From Kaistia sp. 32K (lineage in GTDB: Bacteria; Pseudomonadota; Alphaproteobacteria; Rhizobiales; Kaistiaceae): a stretch of DNA of 64,000 nt. Below the pieces are notes generated by a model. It did not search any database, was not told the DNA's origin, and was given only the letters and a program-made list of their open reading frames with translations. A program made the translations under genes and the position numbers. The DNA lies in NCBI RefSeq assembly GCF_016629525.1, contig NZ_AP024269.1, positions 4,414,001 through 4,478,000 on the forward strand, read 5' to 3'. Positions 15,996 to 26,409 of this stretch are shown one piece after another (the stretch's first letter is position 1; every line of letters begins with the position of its first letter).

Positions 15996-16556
15996 ATGAC
16001 AGCAAGTCCGTGGCGCGCCGATCCCCTCGTCTGGGGAACGGGTTCCCGCGTCTTCGAGGTTTTCCTCGAGCCCACCTGCCCCTATTCCGTCCGCGCCTTC
16101 AACAAGCTCGACACGCTCTTGGCCGAGGCCGGCGCCGACCGGATCACGATCAAGCTCCGCCTGCAGTCGCAGCCCTGGCACATGTATTCCGGCGTGCTCG
16201 TCCGCTGCATTATCGCGGCATCGACGCTGGAAGGCGGCAAGGAGACGGCGAAGAAGGTGATCGCCGCGATCGGCGCGCATCGCGAGGAATTCGAGTTCAC
16301 GCACCACGCCGGCGGGCCGAACCTCGACGCGACGCCGAACCAGATCATCGAGCGGCTGGAAGCCTATAGCGGCGTGAAGCTGAAGAAGGCCTTCGCAATT
16401 CCGGATCTCGACCGCGAGATCAAGTGGCACTGCAAATATGCGCGCCAGAACGGCATCCACGTCTCGCCGACCTTCCTGATCGACGGGCTGGTGCAGCCCG
16501 ACATCGGCAGCGGCGACGAGGTTTCGAGCTGGGTATCGAAGCTGCTGCCGGCCTAG
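15996..16556 (+). CDS. DsbA-like thioredoxin-fold protein with a single active-site cysteine
   Basis: 186 residues from the ATG at 15996, with AAAAGG 7 nt upstream; an upstream ATG at 15924 has no SD site. The fold is that of the DsbA/2-hydroxychromene isomerase-like thioredoxin family. The active-site segment EPTCPYSVRAFNKL has CPYS where a dithiol enzyme has CPxC, so only one cysteine remains. The cis-proline loop is HVSPTFLIDG. There is no signal peptide, so it should act in the cytoplasm. A monothiol form suggests a glutathione-dependent reductase or transferase role and not disulfide formation; this is inferred. It stands alone between divergent and convergent genes. Confidence 0.75.
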   Translation: MTASPWRADPLVWGTGSRVFEVFLEPTCPYSVRAFNKLDTLLAEAGADRITIKLRLQSQPWHMYSGVLVRCIIAASTLEGGKETAKKVIAAIGAHREEFEFTHHAGGPNLDATPNQIIERLEAYSGVKLKKAFAIPDLDREIKWHCKYARQNGIHVSPTFLIDGLVQPDIGSGDEVSSWVSKLLPA

Positions 16557-16610
16557 CCTGCAACAATTGCGTTCGGGAGGGGCCGCGAGGCCCCTCCCGG
16601 AGCGGGCGGC

Positions 16611-18071
16611 CTACACCGCCAGCGGGCGCACCCGCATCTTGATGTGCTTGGATTCGCGGAACGCCGCGAGGCCTTCCGGTCCGAGCTCGCGGCCCATGCC
16701 GCTCATCTTCCAGCCGCCGAACGGCGCCTGCAGTTCCGTCGTGTCGTTGACGTTGACGCCGATCGCCCCCGCCTCGATCCGGTCAGCGAGCGCCCAGGCC
16801 CGTTCCAGATCGCGCGAATAGACGTAAGCCGCGAGTCCATAGGGCAGCGCATTGGCGACGCGGAGCGCCTCGGCGTCATCCGCCACCGGGCGGATCGCCG
16901 CGAGCGGGCCGAAGGTTTCCTCCGTCAGCGCCAGCGCGTCGTCCGGGGCGTTGTCGACGAGGGCCGGCTCGTAGAAGAAGCCGTTGGCATATTCCTCGCC
17001 CTCCGGGATCCGGCCGCCGACGAGCAGCTTGCCGCCCTTGGCGACGGCATCGGCCACGTGGGTCGTCACGCGCTGGCGCACGCCCTCATGCAGCATCGGG
17101 CCGTAGAGCACGCCGGGCAGGCTGCCATTGCCGAGCTTGATCTTCCGCGTCTCGGCGACCAGCGCCTCGACGAAGTCCTTGTGGATCCCCTTCGAGACCA
17201 GGATGCGGTTCACCGCGATGCAGATCTGGCCCATGTTGGAGAAGGAGCGGCGCGCGGCGGCCGCCGCCGCCTCGACCGGATCGGCGTCGTCGAGCACGAC
17301 GAACGGGCTCTGGCCGCCGAGCTCCAGCGACAGGCGCTTCAGCGTGCCGGCGGAGGCGCGCATGATCGACTGGCCGGCCGGTACCGAGGCGGTCGCCGTG
17401 ATCATCCGGATATCCGGATGCTCGGCGAGTGCGGCGCCGACTTCCGGCCCCGTGCCCGGGATGTCGTTGACGACGCCTTCCGGCACGCCCGCGTCGACGA
17501 AGCACTGCACCACCATGCCGATCGCCAGCGGCGTCTCGTGCGGCGGCTTGGCGACGAGCGTGCAGCCCGCCGCCAGCACCGGAGCGATCTTCCAGCAATA
17601 GAGATCGACCGGATAGTTCCACGGCACGATGGCGCCGACGACACCGACCGGAGCCGTCGTCACCATGCTCTTGATGTCGGGCCGCGACGAGGGCCGGAGC
17701 GAACCGCCGATACGGCGGCCCTCCTCCGCGTAATAGCGGATCACCTCGATGCCGAAGCCGATCTCCTTCTTCGAATCCGGCACCGGCTTGCCCTGCTCGC
17801 GCGTCAGCGTCGCGGCGATCGCGTCGATGCGCTCGGCGACGAGATCCGCCGCGCGGTGCAGGATTTTTGCCCGCTGGTCGGCGTGCATGGCGGCCCAGGC
17901 GGGCAGCGCGCGGCCGGCGGCGGCGACGGCGAGGTCGACATCCGCCCGCGACGCCAGCGCGCTGGAGCCGACCAACTCGCCGGTCGCCGGATCGCGGATC
18001 TCGATCCGCTCGCCGTTCACCGCGTCGCGCCAGGCGCCGCCGATGAAAAGTCCTCGTTCCATTGTGCTCAT
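16611..18071 (-). CDS. NAD(P)-dependent aldehyde dehydrogenase
   Basis: 486 residues, standard length. The ATG at 18071 overlaps the stop of the upstream SIS gene (ATGA). The catalytic residues are visible: Glu in LELGGQSPFVV and Cys in FSNMGQICIAVNR; the N-terminal domain has GAIVPWNYP and the C-terminal part EETFGPLAAI and FGGWKMSGMG. The usual cofactor motif FTGSTxxG is changed to ITATASVPAG, which may alter cofactor use. It is the last gene of the ten-gene nucleoside operon and probably oxidises an aldehyde made from the sugar part of the imported compound to an acid. The exact substrate is not known. Confidence 0.9.
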   Translation of the reverse strand: MSTMERGLFIGGAWRDAVNGERIEIRDPATGELVGSSALASRADVDLAVAAAGRALPAWAAMHADQRAKILHRAADLVAERIDAIAATLTREQGKPVPDSKKEIGFGIEVIRYYAEEGRRIGGSLRPSSRPDIKSMVTTAPVGVVGAIVPWNYPVDLYCWKIAPVLAAGCTLVAKPPHETPLAIGMVVQCFVDAGVPEGVVNDIPGTGPEVGAALAEHPDIRMITATASVPAGQSIMRASAGTLKRLSLELGGQSPFVVLDDADPVEAAAAAARRSFSNMGQICIAVNRILVSKGIHKDFVEALVAETRKIKLGNGSLPGVLYGPMLHEGVRQRVTTHVADAVAKGGKLLVGGRIPEGEEYANGFFYEPALVDNAPDDALALTEETFGPLAAIRPVADDAEALRVANALPYGLAAYVYSRDLERAWALADRIEAGAIGVNVNDTTELQAPFGGWKMSGMGRELGPEGLAAFRESKHIKMRVRPLAV

Positions 18072-18835
18072 CGCGACTTCAGCCTCCGCCACAGTTCCTC
18101 GTAGTTGCGGTCGTTCTGGGCGTTGGCTTCCGCCTTGCTGGTCGTGTTGGGGTTCACCATCACGAAGGGCTGGATGCCCTGCTGCACCAGCTTCTCGGCC
18201 GTCGTCGCCACGATCGCATGGGCGATCGCGATGGTGACGCTGGTCGAATTGGCGCCGACCGGATGCTCCAGGCCCTCGATCACAAGCGAGGCGTCCGCCT
18301 TCGGAATGCCGGTGTCGATGACGACGTCGGCCACCTCGAACAGGCGCTTGCCGGAGGAGTGGCGCGAGGGGGTGACGCTCGAATGCGGCAGCGAGGTCAC
18401 GCCGACCACCTTCATGCCGCGTGCCTTGCACTCCAGCGCGATGTCGAGGATCACCGCGTTGATGCCGGAATGCGAGAACAGCACCATCGTGTCGAGCGGG
18501 TCGAGCTGGTGCGAGTTCAGGATCGCCTTGCCATAGCCCTCGACGGCATGGATGAAGCGATACTGCCGCGCGCCCATGTCGCCGAGCACGCGGTGGAACG
18601 AGATCATCGTGCTCTCGACGATCGGCCGGAAGCCGGTGATCGTGCCGGTGCGCGGAAAGCTTTCGAGAGCCGGCAGCGCGCCGTGGCCGGTGCCGAAGGT
18701 GAAGGCGAGCTTGTCGGCGGCGAGGCTCGCCGCGCAGAGTTCCGCCGCCTGTTCGATGGCCGCGGCCTGGGTCGTGCGGACCCTTTCGAGCCGCTCGGCC
18801 AGATTGTTGAAATAGCGGTCGACCATCGACGTCAT
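18068..18835 (-). CDS. SIS-domain sugar isomerase-like protein
   Basis: 255 residues with one SIS (sugar isomerase) domain: FGTGHGALPALESFPRTG near residues 47-64 and the phosphosugar-binding loop VLFSHSGINAVILDIALECKARGMKVVGVTS near 117-147. SIS domains bind phosphosugars, as isomerases or as sensors. There is no DNA-binding domain, so an enzymatic role is more likely; it resembles the UPF0309 type. It is coupled by 4-nt overlaps to the nucleoside phosphorylase before it and to the aldehyde dehydrogenase after it. In this setting it may act on the pentose phosphate set free by the phosphorylase; that is inference. Confidence 0.82.
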   Translation of the reverse strand: MTSMVDRYFNNLAERLERVRTTQAAAIEQAAELCAASLAADKLAFTFGTGHGALPALESFPRTGTITGFRPIVESTMISFHRVLGDMGARQYRFIHAVEGYGKAILNSHQLDPLDTMVLFSHSGINAVILDIALECKARGMKVVGVTSLPHSSVTPSRHSSGKRLFEVADVVIDTGIPKADASLVIEGLEHPVGANSTSVTIAIAHAIVATTAEKLVQQGIQPFVMVNPNTTSKAEANAQNDRNYEELWRRLKSR

Positions 18836-19614
18836 GACGTCACCTCGTTCTTCTTCGTTGCAAATGCGGCGATCGAGTCGAGCGCGACCTCGAACAGTTC
18901 GCGCTCGGCGACGGCCATGGAGGCGTCGTCGATCTTCTCCTGGGTAAAGGCGTCGACGGTGGCGACGCAGAGCGTCGAGGCGCTGGCGCCGAGCACGCGA
19001 GCCGCGACCAAGAGCGCCGAGGTCTCCATGTCCGTGCCGATCAGGCCGAGGCGCTGGATGTCCTGCTTCAGCGTGTCGATCATCGCCCGGCTCTGGCCGG
19101 AGAGGCCGAACATCTCGGTATAGAAGCCGTCATAGGTGCCGTAGACGCCGGCGTGCCAGGTGCGGCCCGAACGGCCAAGCTGCTGGCGCAGCGTCGTGTT
19201 CAGCTCAAAATCGGCCATGGCCGGGAAGCCGAGCGGCGCATAGGTGTTCGACGTGCCCTCGGCGCGCAGGGCGCCGTCCGCCAGCACGAAATCGCCGAGC
19301 TTCGCCGGCGGCACGGCCATGGCGGTGCCGATACGCAGGAAGCTGCGGACGCCGAGCGCGAAGAGCTCGTGCAGGACGATGGTCGCGATCGGCGCGCCCA
19401 TGCCGAAGGCGCTGACGGTGATGCGCTGGCCGTTGCGGGTGCCGGTGACGGTGCGCAGGCCCCGGTTCTCCGGCAAGAACTCGACATCGCTGAGGTGCTC
19501 GGCGATGCGGCCGATGCGGGCGGGATCGCCGACGAGAATGGCACCGCTGCCGACCTGATCGCGCTTCGCGCCGATGTACCAGGCGGTGTTGGTCTTTTCG
19601 TCTTGCTTGGTCAT
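18832..19614 (-). CDS. Nucleoside phosphorylase (PNP/UDP family 1)
   Basis: 260 residues, the usual size of uridine/purine phosphorylases of family NP-I. Landmarks: GDPARIGRIAEHL (phosphate loop), FLRIGTAMAVPP (RIGT motif) and LIGTDMETSALLVAARVLG, in which Met-Glu normally binds the ribose. These enzymes split a nucleoside with phosphate to base and pentose-1-phosphate in the cytoplasm. It lies in the operon with a NupOPQ/BMP-type nucleoside importer, which supports a nucleoside substrate. Its ATG overlaps the stop of the PfkB kinase by 4 nt. Whether it acts on uridine, a purine nucleoside or a 5'-modified nucleoside cannot be told. Confidence 0.88.
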   Translation of the reverse strand: MTKQDEKTNTAWYIGAKRDQVGSGAILVGDPARIGRIAEHLSDVEFLPENRGLRTVTGTRNGQRITVSAFGMGAPIATIVLHELFALGVRSFLRIGTAMAVPPAKLGDFVLADGALRAEGTSNTYAPLGFPAMADFELNTTLRQQLGRSGRTWHAGVYGTYDGFYTEMFGLSGQSRAMIDTLKQDIQRLGLIGTDMETSALLVAARVLGASASTLCVATVDAFTQEKIDDASMAVAERELFEVALDSIAAFATKKNEVTS

Positions 19615-20516
19615 TCTCTCAATGCACTTTCATTTTCAGAAGTCTGGCGCGCATTTTCGGAAGTCTGGCGCCCCAGAAGCAGCCGGCGCGCGGCGGCATG
19701 GCCGGAGCGCACGACGGCAGCAAGATCGGTTTCGCCCTTGGCGAGCGCGGCCAGCACGCCGCCGGCGAAACTGTCGCCGGCGCCGGTCGGATCGGTCACG
19801 GAGATGGGCTCGGCCGAGACGGTGACCGACTGGCCGTCCCGGGTGATCGCCGCGCCGGCGCCGCCGCGCGTCTCGATCAGGGTCTGGCCCGGCCGGGCCG
19901 CGTCGGCCTCGGTCAGCGCTTGCTGCACGAACGCGGCCTCGGCATGGCTGAAGCAGATCAGGTCGGCGCGGGCGGCGAAGCGGGCGGCCTGCGCCACCGA
20001 CATCGCGCGCGGGTCGTGCTTGACGATCCAGGCGAGGCGCGTGTCGGGACGGATCGCGTCGAGCACGGCGTCGTTGACGGCGGCCGGGCCGATGGTGACG
20101 CAGACCCAGTCGGCCGTGCCGACCAGTTCACGCTGCGCCGGCGAGAGTGTCAGGCCGGGAGGAATGCCGGGATCGTAGAGGCAGATGCAGCCGCCATCGG
20201 GCTCATAGGCGAGCACGGAGACCGGCGTGCGCGCGCCGGCGACGGCGTCGAGCCCCCGGCCCGGCACGCCCCGCGCGGCGAGCTGGTCGCGATAGGCCGT
20301 GCCCGCCGCGTCGTCGCCGATCCAGCTGACCGGGACCGCCTGCGCGACGCCGTCGGCGACAAGCGCCATGGCGACGAAGGCGGGTCCGCCGCCGAGGCGC
20401 GGCCAGGCGTCCTCCGGCCGATGCAGGATGGTCGTCGTCCGGCCCGCCTGCGGCGACCCGTCGAGAACAGCGACATGGTCGAGACTGGCAAAGCCGGTGA
20501 TGGCGATGGTGGTCAT
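19611..20516 (-). CDS. PfkB-family carbohydrate/nucleoside kinase
   Basis: 301 residues. PfkB signature 2 is seen as DPTGAGDSFAGGVLAAL (about residues 250-266), with the catalytic Asp of GAGD; signature 1 is weaker (LGGGPAFVAMALVADG near 42). Members phosphorylate ribose, adenosine, pseudouridine and related compounds with ATP. The start overlaps the upstream hydrolase stop (ATGA). The C-terminus has a seven-residue tandem duplication (RQTSENA twice) caused by a 21-nt direct repeat at 19631-19671. In the operon it may phosphorylate the imported nucleoside or the sugar released from it. Confidence 0.87.
   Translation of the reverse strand: MTTIAITGFASLDHVAVLDGSPQAGRTTTILHRPEDAWPRLGGGPAFVAMALVADGVAQAVPVSWIGDDAAGTAYRDQLAARGVPGRGLDAVAGARTPVSVLAYEPDGGCICLYDPGIPPGLTLSPAQRELVGTADWVCVTIGPAAVNDAVLDAIRPDTRLAWIVKHDPRAMSVAQAARFAARADLICFSHAEAAFVQQALTEADAARPGQTLIETRGGAGAAITRDGQSVTVSAEPISVTDPTGAGDSFAGGVLAALAKGETDLAAVVRSGHAAARRLLLGRQTSENARQTSENESALRE
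19631..19671. repeat. 21-nt tandem repeat at the 3' end of the pfkB gene
   Basis: Two copies of CATTTTC(A/G)GAAGTCTGGCGC at 19631-19650 and 19652-19671, with a period of 21 nt. The copies differ at one base. The repeat is in frame and doubles a seven-residue segment in the kinase C-terminus. Confidence 0.8.
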
Positions 20517-21076
20517 GCCAGCATCCCGAGCGCTTCTTCAAGCGGCACGACTCGGCCCATATAGCGGTCAATGTCCTCCAGCGAGGCCTCGGCCAGATGC
20601 GGCCGGTTGGAATTGGTCGCCTCGCGCGGCACCACCGGCTCGAAGCCGTTGGCGAAGGCGTCCTGCGCCGAAGCGCGGATGCAGACATTGGTCTTGACGC
20701 CGGCGATGACGACGCGCGTCACCTTCTGCTCGTGCAGGAACAGCGCGAGATCGGTGGCGAAGAAGGCGCTGAAGCGGCGCTTGAAGATGGTCGTCTCGTT
20801 CGGGCCCTCGGGGCGAAAATCGGCGAAGAAGGCGGCGTCATGCGCATCTTCGAGATGATGGACGGGGAGCTTGCGCCATTCGAAATCGTCGAATGCCGGC
20901 CGGTGCTTCTCGACCGCGTGCACGACGATCCCGCCCGATTTCCGCGCCGCTTCGAGCAGCGCCCGCATCGGCTCCAGCACGGTCTCGACGCCGGCATAAT
21001 AGTTCGGCTGGCCGGGCTCGAAGAACGAGTTGATGACATCCACGAGGATGAGCGCGGTCTTTTGATTATCGACCAA
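20513..21076 (-). CDS. Isochorismatase-family cysteine hydrolase
   Basis: 187 residues from a TTG at 21076, chosen because AAGGAG lies 6 nt upstream and because it starts just after the permease stop; a GTG at 21100 would overlap the permease. The catalytic triad of the isochorismatase/nicotinamidase fold is visible: Asp in ALILVDVINSFF, Lys in IFKRRFSAFF and Cys in VIAGVKTNVCIRASAQDAF. Family enzymes hydrolyse amides, such as nicotinamide, ureidoacrylate and N-carbamoylsarcosine, or isochorismate. Its place between a nucleoside importer and a nucleoside kinase suggests that it opens an amide in the base part (for example nicotinamide, or a ring-opened pyrimidine). That is inference. Confidence 0.85.
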   Translation of the reverse strand: MVDNQKTALILVDVINSFFEPGQPNYYAGVETVLEPMRALLEAARKSGGIVVHAVEKHRPAFDDFEWRKLPVHHLEDAHDAAFFADFRPEGPNETTIFKRRFSAFFATDLALFLHEQKVTRVVIAGVKTNVCIRASAQDAFANGFEPVVPREATNSNRPHLAEASLEDIDRYMGRVVPLEEALGMLA

Positions 21077-21077
21077 T

Positions 21078-21974
21078 TCAGGCTCCTTTGTTCCGCGCAC
21101 GCTTCATTGTGATGGCGACCAGGGTGAGGATGACGATGACCATCACGTAGGGCAGCGTCTGCACCAGCTCGGCCGGCAGGCCCCGGCCCTGCAGGCGGAT
21201 CTGGATCGCGTCGAACAGGCCGAACAGCAGCGCGCCGAGCGCCGTCGGCCAGGGCCGGTTGCGGCCGAAATAGAAGGCGGCGAGCGCCAGGAAGCCGCGC
21301 CCGGCGGTGATGCCTTCGTTGAAGATGCCGACGACGCCGATGCAGAGATAGGCGCCGGCGAGACCCGACATTGCGCCGGCGAAGACGGTCGAGGCGTCGC
21401 GCAGGTTGAGCGGGTTGAGGCCGAGGGCGCGGGCCGCCTGCGGCGCCGCGCCGGCGGCGCGGAGCCGAAGCCCCATGCGCGTGCTGGCGAGGAACCACGC
21501 CGTGACCGGCACCAGCAGCCACGCGGCCCAGGTGAGCGGATCATGGTCGGAGAAGATCGCGCCGAGGATGGGAATGTCTGCGACGACCGGGATATGGATG
21601 CGCGGCAGCATGGCGACGTCGGGAAGGCTCAGCGTGCCCGATGTGCCGTACCAACTCTTCAGGAAAAAGCGCACCAGCCCGGCGACGGCGATGTTGAAGC
21701 CAAGGCCGACGATGATCTCGTTCGCCTGCAGCCTGGTGACGGTGAGCGACATCAAAAGGCCGAGCAGGCCGCCGACGAGGGCGGCGGCGACGAGCGCCGC
21801 CGGCCAGCTTCCCGTCTGCGAGGCCACCATCAGCCCGACCAGCGCGCCGGCCAGCATCATGGAATCGAGACCGATATTGACGAGGCCGGCGACGCGGTTC
21901 ACCAGCCCGCCGAGGGCGGCGAGCAGGATCGGCGTCGTCATCACGAAGGCCGCGTGGATGATGTTGTCGATCAT
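21078..21974 (-). CDS. Nucleoside-type ABC importer permease 2 (NupQ/YufQ-like)
   Basis: 298 residues with about eight hydrophobic segments. The ATG at 21974 overlaps the stop of the first permease. It belongs to the BPD_transp_2 family as used by BMP-type nucleoside importers (VGLGFNIAVAGLVRFFLKSWYGTSGTL; GNPQ-like loop AAGAAPQAARALGLN; RGFLALAAFYFGRNRP). It forms a heterodimeric membrane channel with the preceding gene product and is driven by the ATPase two genes upstream. Confidence 0.9.
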   Translation of the reverse strand: MIDNIIHAAFVMTTPILLAALGGLVNRVAGLVNIGLDSMMLAGALVGLMVASQTGSWPAALVAAALVGGLLGLLMSLTVTRLQANEIIVGLGFNIAVAGLVRFFLKSWYGTSGTLSLPDVAMLPRIHIPVVADIPILGAIFSDHDPLTWAAWLLVPVTAWFLASTRMGLRLRAAGAAPQAARALGLNPLNLRDASTVFAGAMSGLAGAYLCIGVVGIFNEGITAGRGFLALAAFYFGRNRPWPTALGALLFGLFDAIQIRLQGRGLPAELVQTLPYVMVIVILTLVAITMKRARNKGA

Positions 21975-23028
21975 TTGCCGCCCTGCCGCTGTTTCAGGAG
22001 CCAGCCGAAGCGGGCGACCGCGAAGATCATCACCGTTCCCTGCAGGATGTTGACGATCTCGATCGGCACGTCGCTGAAGAGCTGGATGGTGGCGCCGGAC
22101 GTCGCCAGCGCGCCGAAGAGCAGCGCGGCGAGCAGGATGCCGATCGCCGAGCCGCGACCGAGCAGCGCCACCGCGATGCCGGTGAAGCCGTAGCCGGGCG
22201 AGAAGCCGACGACGAAGCGGTTGACGGTCCCGAGCGCCTGGATGCCGCCGGCAAGCCCGCCAATGGCGCCCGAGAGCAGCATCATCTTGATGATCAGCAT
22301 CGGCACGTTGATGCCCGACGCGATGGCGAAGCGCGGGTTCAGGCCGGCGAGCCGGGTCTCGAGCCCGAGCGCCGTGCCGCGACCCCAGAGCCAGTAGAGC
22401 ACCAGCAAAGCGATGGCGATCAGGAAGCCGGCGTTCAGCGTCGAGGGTGGCAGCAGGCGCGGCAGGCGTGCGGCTTCCGCCACCATCGGCGTCGCCGAAT
22501 TGGCCGATCCCGGCGCCAGCAGCGGGCCGTTCACCAGCCACGCCGTGAGGCTGACCGCGATGAAGTTCAGCATCAGGGTCGTCACGACCTCGTCGACGTC
22601 GAGCCGCGCCTTCAGGAGCGCCGGCACCAGCATCCAGAGCGTGCCGGCGATCACGGCGGCGCCGAGCGCGAAGGGGAGCAGCAGCGCGGCCGGCAGGCCG
22701 ACATAGGTGAAGCCGACATAGGCAGCGGCGAGGCCGCCGACGAGGACGCAGCCCTCGACGCCGACATTGAAGACACCCGAGCGAAACGCGACGGCGGTGG
22801 CGAGGCCGGTCAGGATCAGCGGCGTCGAGGCGGCCACCGTCGCGGCGATGCGCTTGACGCCGCCGAAGGATTCCTGGAGCAGCAGCCAGTAGACTTCGAG
22901 CGGGTTGTGGCCGGCGACGCCGAGCACGATGCCGGCGACGACGAGGGCGAGCACCAGCGGCGCGACCGCCAGCGCGACGTCGCGCCAGCCGACCGCCGGG
23001 GTCGCCCGGGCGGAGGAAGCGACGGCGC

Positions 23029-23032
<4 letters not shown>
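21971..23032 (-). CDS. Nucleoside-type ABC importer permease 1 (NupP/YufP-like)
   Basis: 353 residues with about ten hydrophobic segments. Typical landmarks: FNVGVEGCVLVGGLAAAYVGF, DVDEVVTTLMLNFIA and GYGFTGIAVALLGRGSAIG. This is the larger permease of BMP-type nucleoside importers. The ATG at 23032 overlaps the ATPase stop (ATGA), and its own stop overlaps the start of permease 2. Confidence 0.9.
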
Positions 23033-24579
<1,547 letters not shown>

Positions 24580-24605
24580 GGACCGTCCTTACGAGTGGAA
24601 AGCGC

Positions 24606-25640
24606 TTACTTCAGGAAGTCCGGATAGCCCTGGTCGACGACGTTCCAGACCTTGATCTTGCCGGAGAGGATGTCCTGCTTGGCCGCCTCGACTTTCTCGA
24701 GGATCGGCGCCGGTATGAGCTCCTTGGTGTACTTCATCTCCGACAGGCCGACGCCGTTCTCCTTGAGGCCGAGCGTGATCGTCTTGCCGCCCGGGAACTT
24801 GCCGGCGGCATAGTCCTTCACCACCGCCTCGACGGCGTTGTCGGAATGCTTGACCATGCTGGTGAGCACGTTGCCCGGCGCGATACCGTCCTGGTCGGTG
24901 TCGACGCCGATGGCGTAGACGCCGGCTTCCTTGGCCGCCTGGATGACGCCCATGCCGGTGCCGCCGGCGACGTGGTAGATCACGTCGGCGCCTTCCTCGA
25001 TCATCGCCTTGGCCATCTGCAGGCCGACGGCCGGATCACCGAAATTGTTGGAATAGGCGATCTTGACGACGACGTCCGGATTGGCCGCCTTGGCGCCCTG
25101 GACATAACCGGCGATGAACTTGTCGATGCCGGCCGACTTGGTGCCGCCGATGACGCCGATCACCGGCTTGGCATTGATGCCCTTGATCGAGGTGTCTGTT
25201 GTCACCAGGGCGGCGAGCGTGCCGGCGAGGTAGGAACCTTCCTGCTCCTCGAACAGCACCGAGGCGATGTTCGAGCCCTCGCGCACCTGGTTCAGGATGA
25301 CGTACTTGGTGTCCGGATAGTCCTTGGCGACTTCGAGCATCGGCTCGCCATGGGCATATTCGAGATCGACGATGAGGCCGAAATCGGCATCCGAGGCGCG
25401 GCGCAGGATCTCGGTCGCCTGCGAAACCACTTCCTTCGACTCGACCGCCTTGCCGTCCAGCCCCGTCTCCTTCAGCGCGCGCTGAAAGCCGGAATGGGCG
25501 AGGTCGTTGTAGGACTGGTCGCCGAGGCCGCCCTGCGAGACGATCAGGGCGACGGGCTTGTCCTCTGCCCGGGCGCTAGCCGTTCCAAGGGCCGAGGCGA
25601 GGACCATCGTGGCCGCGAGCGCCATCGAGGTGGTTTTCAT
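24606..25640 (-). CDS. BMP-family ABC substrate-binding protein (nucleoside type)
   Basis: 344 residues from the ATG at 25640, which has GGAGA about 6 nt upstream; a second ATG at 25646 sits directly on that SD site. Signal peptide at residues 1-23 (cleavage near ARA-ED), without a lipobox. The Bmp/PnrA-type pattern is clear: ALIVSQGGLGDQSYNDLAHSGF, LEYAHGEPML, VIGGTKSAGIDKFIAGYVQGAK, VIYHVAGGTGMGVIQAAKEAGVYAIGVDTDQ. PnrA-like proteins bind purine or other nucleosides. The start lies 65 nt inside the GntR gene, so the receptor is transcribed with the regulator and has no promoter space of its own. Confidence 0.9.
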   Translation of the reverse strand: MKTTSMALAATMVLASALGTASARAEDKPVALIVSQGGLGDQSYNDLAHSGFQRALKETGLDGKAVESKEVVSQATEILRRASDADFGLIVDLEYAHGEPMLEVAKDYPDTKYVILNQVREGSNIASVLFEEQEGSYLAGTLAALVTTDTSIKGINAKPVIGVIGGTKSAGIDKFIAGYVQGAKAANPDVVVKIAYSNNFGDPAVGLQMAKAMIEEGADVIYHVAGGTGMGVIQAAKEAGVYAIGVDTDQDGIAPGNVLTSMVKHSDNAVEAVVKDYAAGKFPGGKTITLGLKENGVGLSEMKYTKELIPAPILEKVEAAKQDILSGKIKVWNVVDQGYPDFLK

Positions 25641-26397
25641 CTGCATTCTCCGTGTTGGGGCCGTGGTTCCGCGGTTGCCGCACAAGCGTCGCCTCATAGG
25701 AGTAGCGACGGGCATCGTAGACAGCGTTGACCGCGTCGAGCGGCGTACCGTCCGCGGCAAAGGAGTGACGCGCGACGGCGACGACCACCGCGTCCCCGCC
25801 GAGGTTGAGCAGCTTCCGATCCTCCGGTTCCGCCGCGCAGGCGACCAGGCGCTCGGTGGCGCTGTGGACCGAAAGGCCCCGTTCCTCGAAGAAGCGATAG
25901 AGCGAGAAGGCCTGCGAGGCGGCGACCTCGCGGGTCAGGCCGATCTCTCGGGCGAGCTCGGCCGAGATCACCGAGCGATGCAGCGCGACCGCCCGGCCAT
26001 CGACCAGGCGCAGACGGTCGAGACGGATCAGCTCGGCCCCTTCCGGATAGGGCAGCGAAGGCTGCCAGCGCGCCTCGCCGAATTCGAGCAGCTGGTGCGT
26101 CGCCTTGTGGCCGGCGGCCTCGACGGCCTCGGTGAAGCTGAGGAGATAGCCGGGCTGGCGACGCAGCGGCGCCGCCGCCACGAAGGTGCCGCTGCCCTGG
26201 CGGCGGGTGATCAGGCCTTCGTCGGCGAGCTGCTCGACCGCCTTGGCGACGGTGAAGCGGCTGACGCCCCAGTCGCGCGCCAATTGCGGCTCGCTCGGAA
26301 TCCGCGCTCCCTCGCCGAGCGAGGCGATGTCCTCGCGCAGCCGATCCGCGATCTGCAGATAGAGCGGTCCGTCGCGATCTCTCGTCCCTGCGGCCAT
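25576..26397 (-). CDS. GntR-family transcription regulator (HutC/UTRA type)
   Basis: 273 residues. The winged helix-turn-helix lies at about residues 10-75 (LYLQIADRLREDIASLGEGARIPSEPQLARDWGVSRFTVAKAVEQLADEGLI... in GntR order), followed by a UTRA ligand-binding domain (about 90-240). GGGAGA precedes the ATG. The last 22 codons overlap the receptor gene. It is the first gene of the operon, and a palindrome lies directly upstream, so it probably represses its own operon and is released by the imported compound or a product of it. Confidence 0.9.
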   Translation of the reverse strand: MAAGTRDRDGPLYLQIADRLREDIASLGEGARIPSEPQLARDWGVSRFTVAKAVEQLADEGLITRRQGSGTFVAAAPLRRQPGYLLSFTEAVEAAGHKATHQLLEFGEARWQPSLPYPEGAELIRLDRLRLVDGRAVALHRSVISAELAREIGLTREVAASQAFSLYRFFEERGLSVHSATERLVACAAEPEDRKLLNLGGDAVVVAVARHSFAADGTPLDAVNAVYDARRYSYEATLVRQPRNHGPNTENADENHLDGARGHDGPRLGPWNG

Positions 26398-26409
26398 TGG
26401 TGTCTCCCA

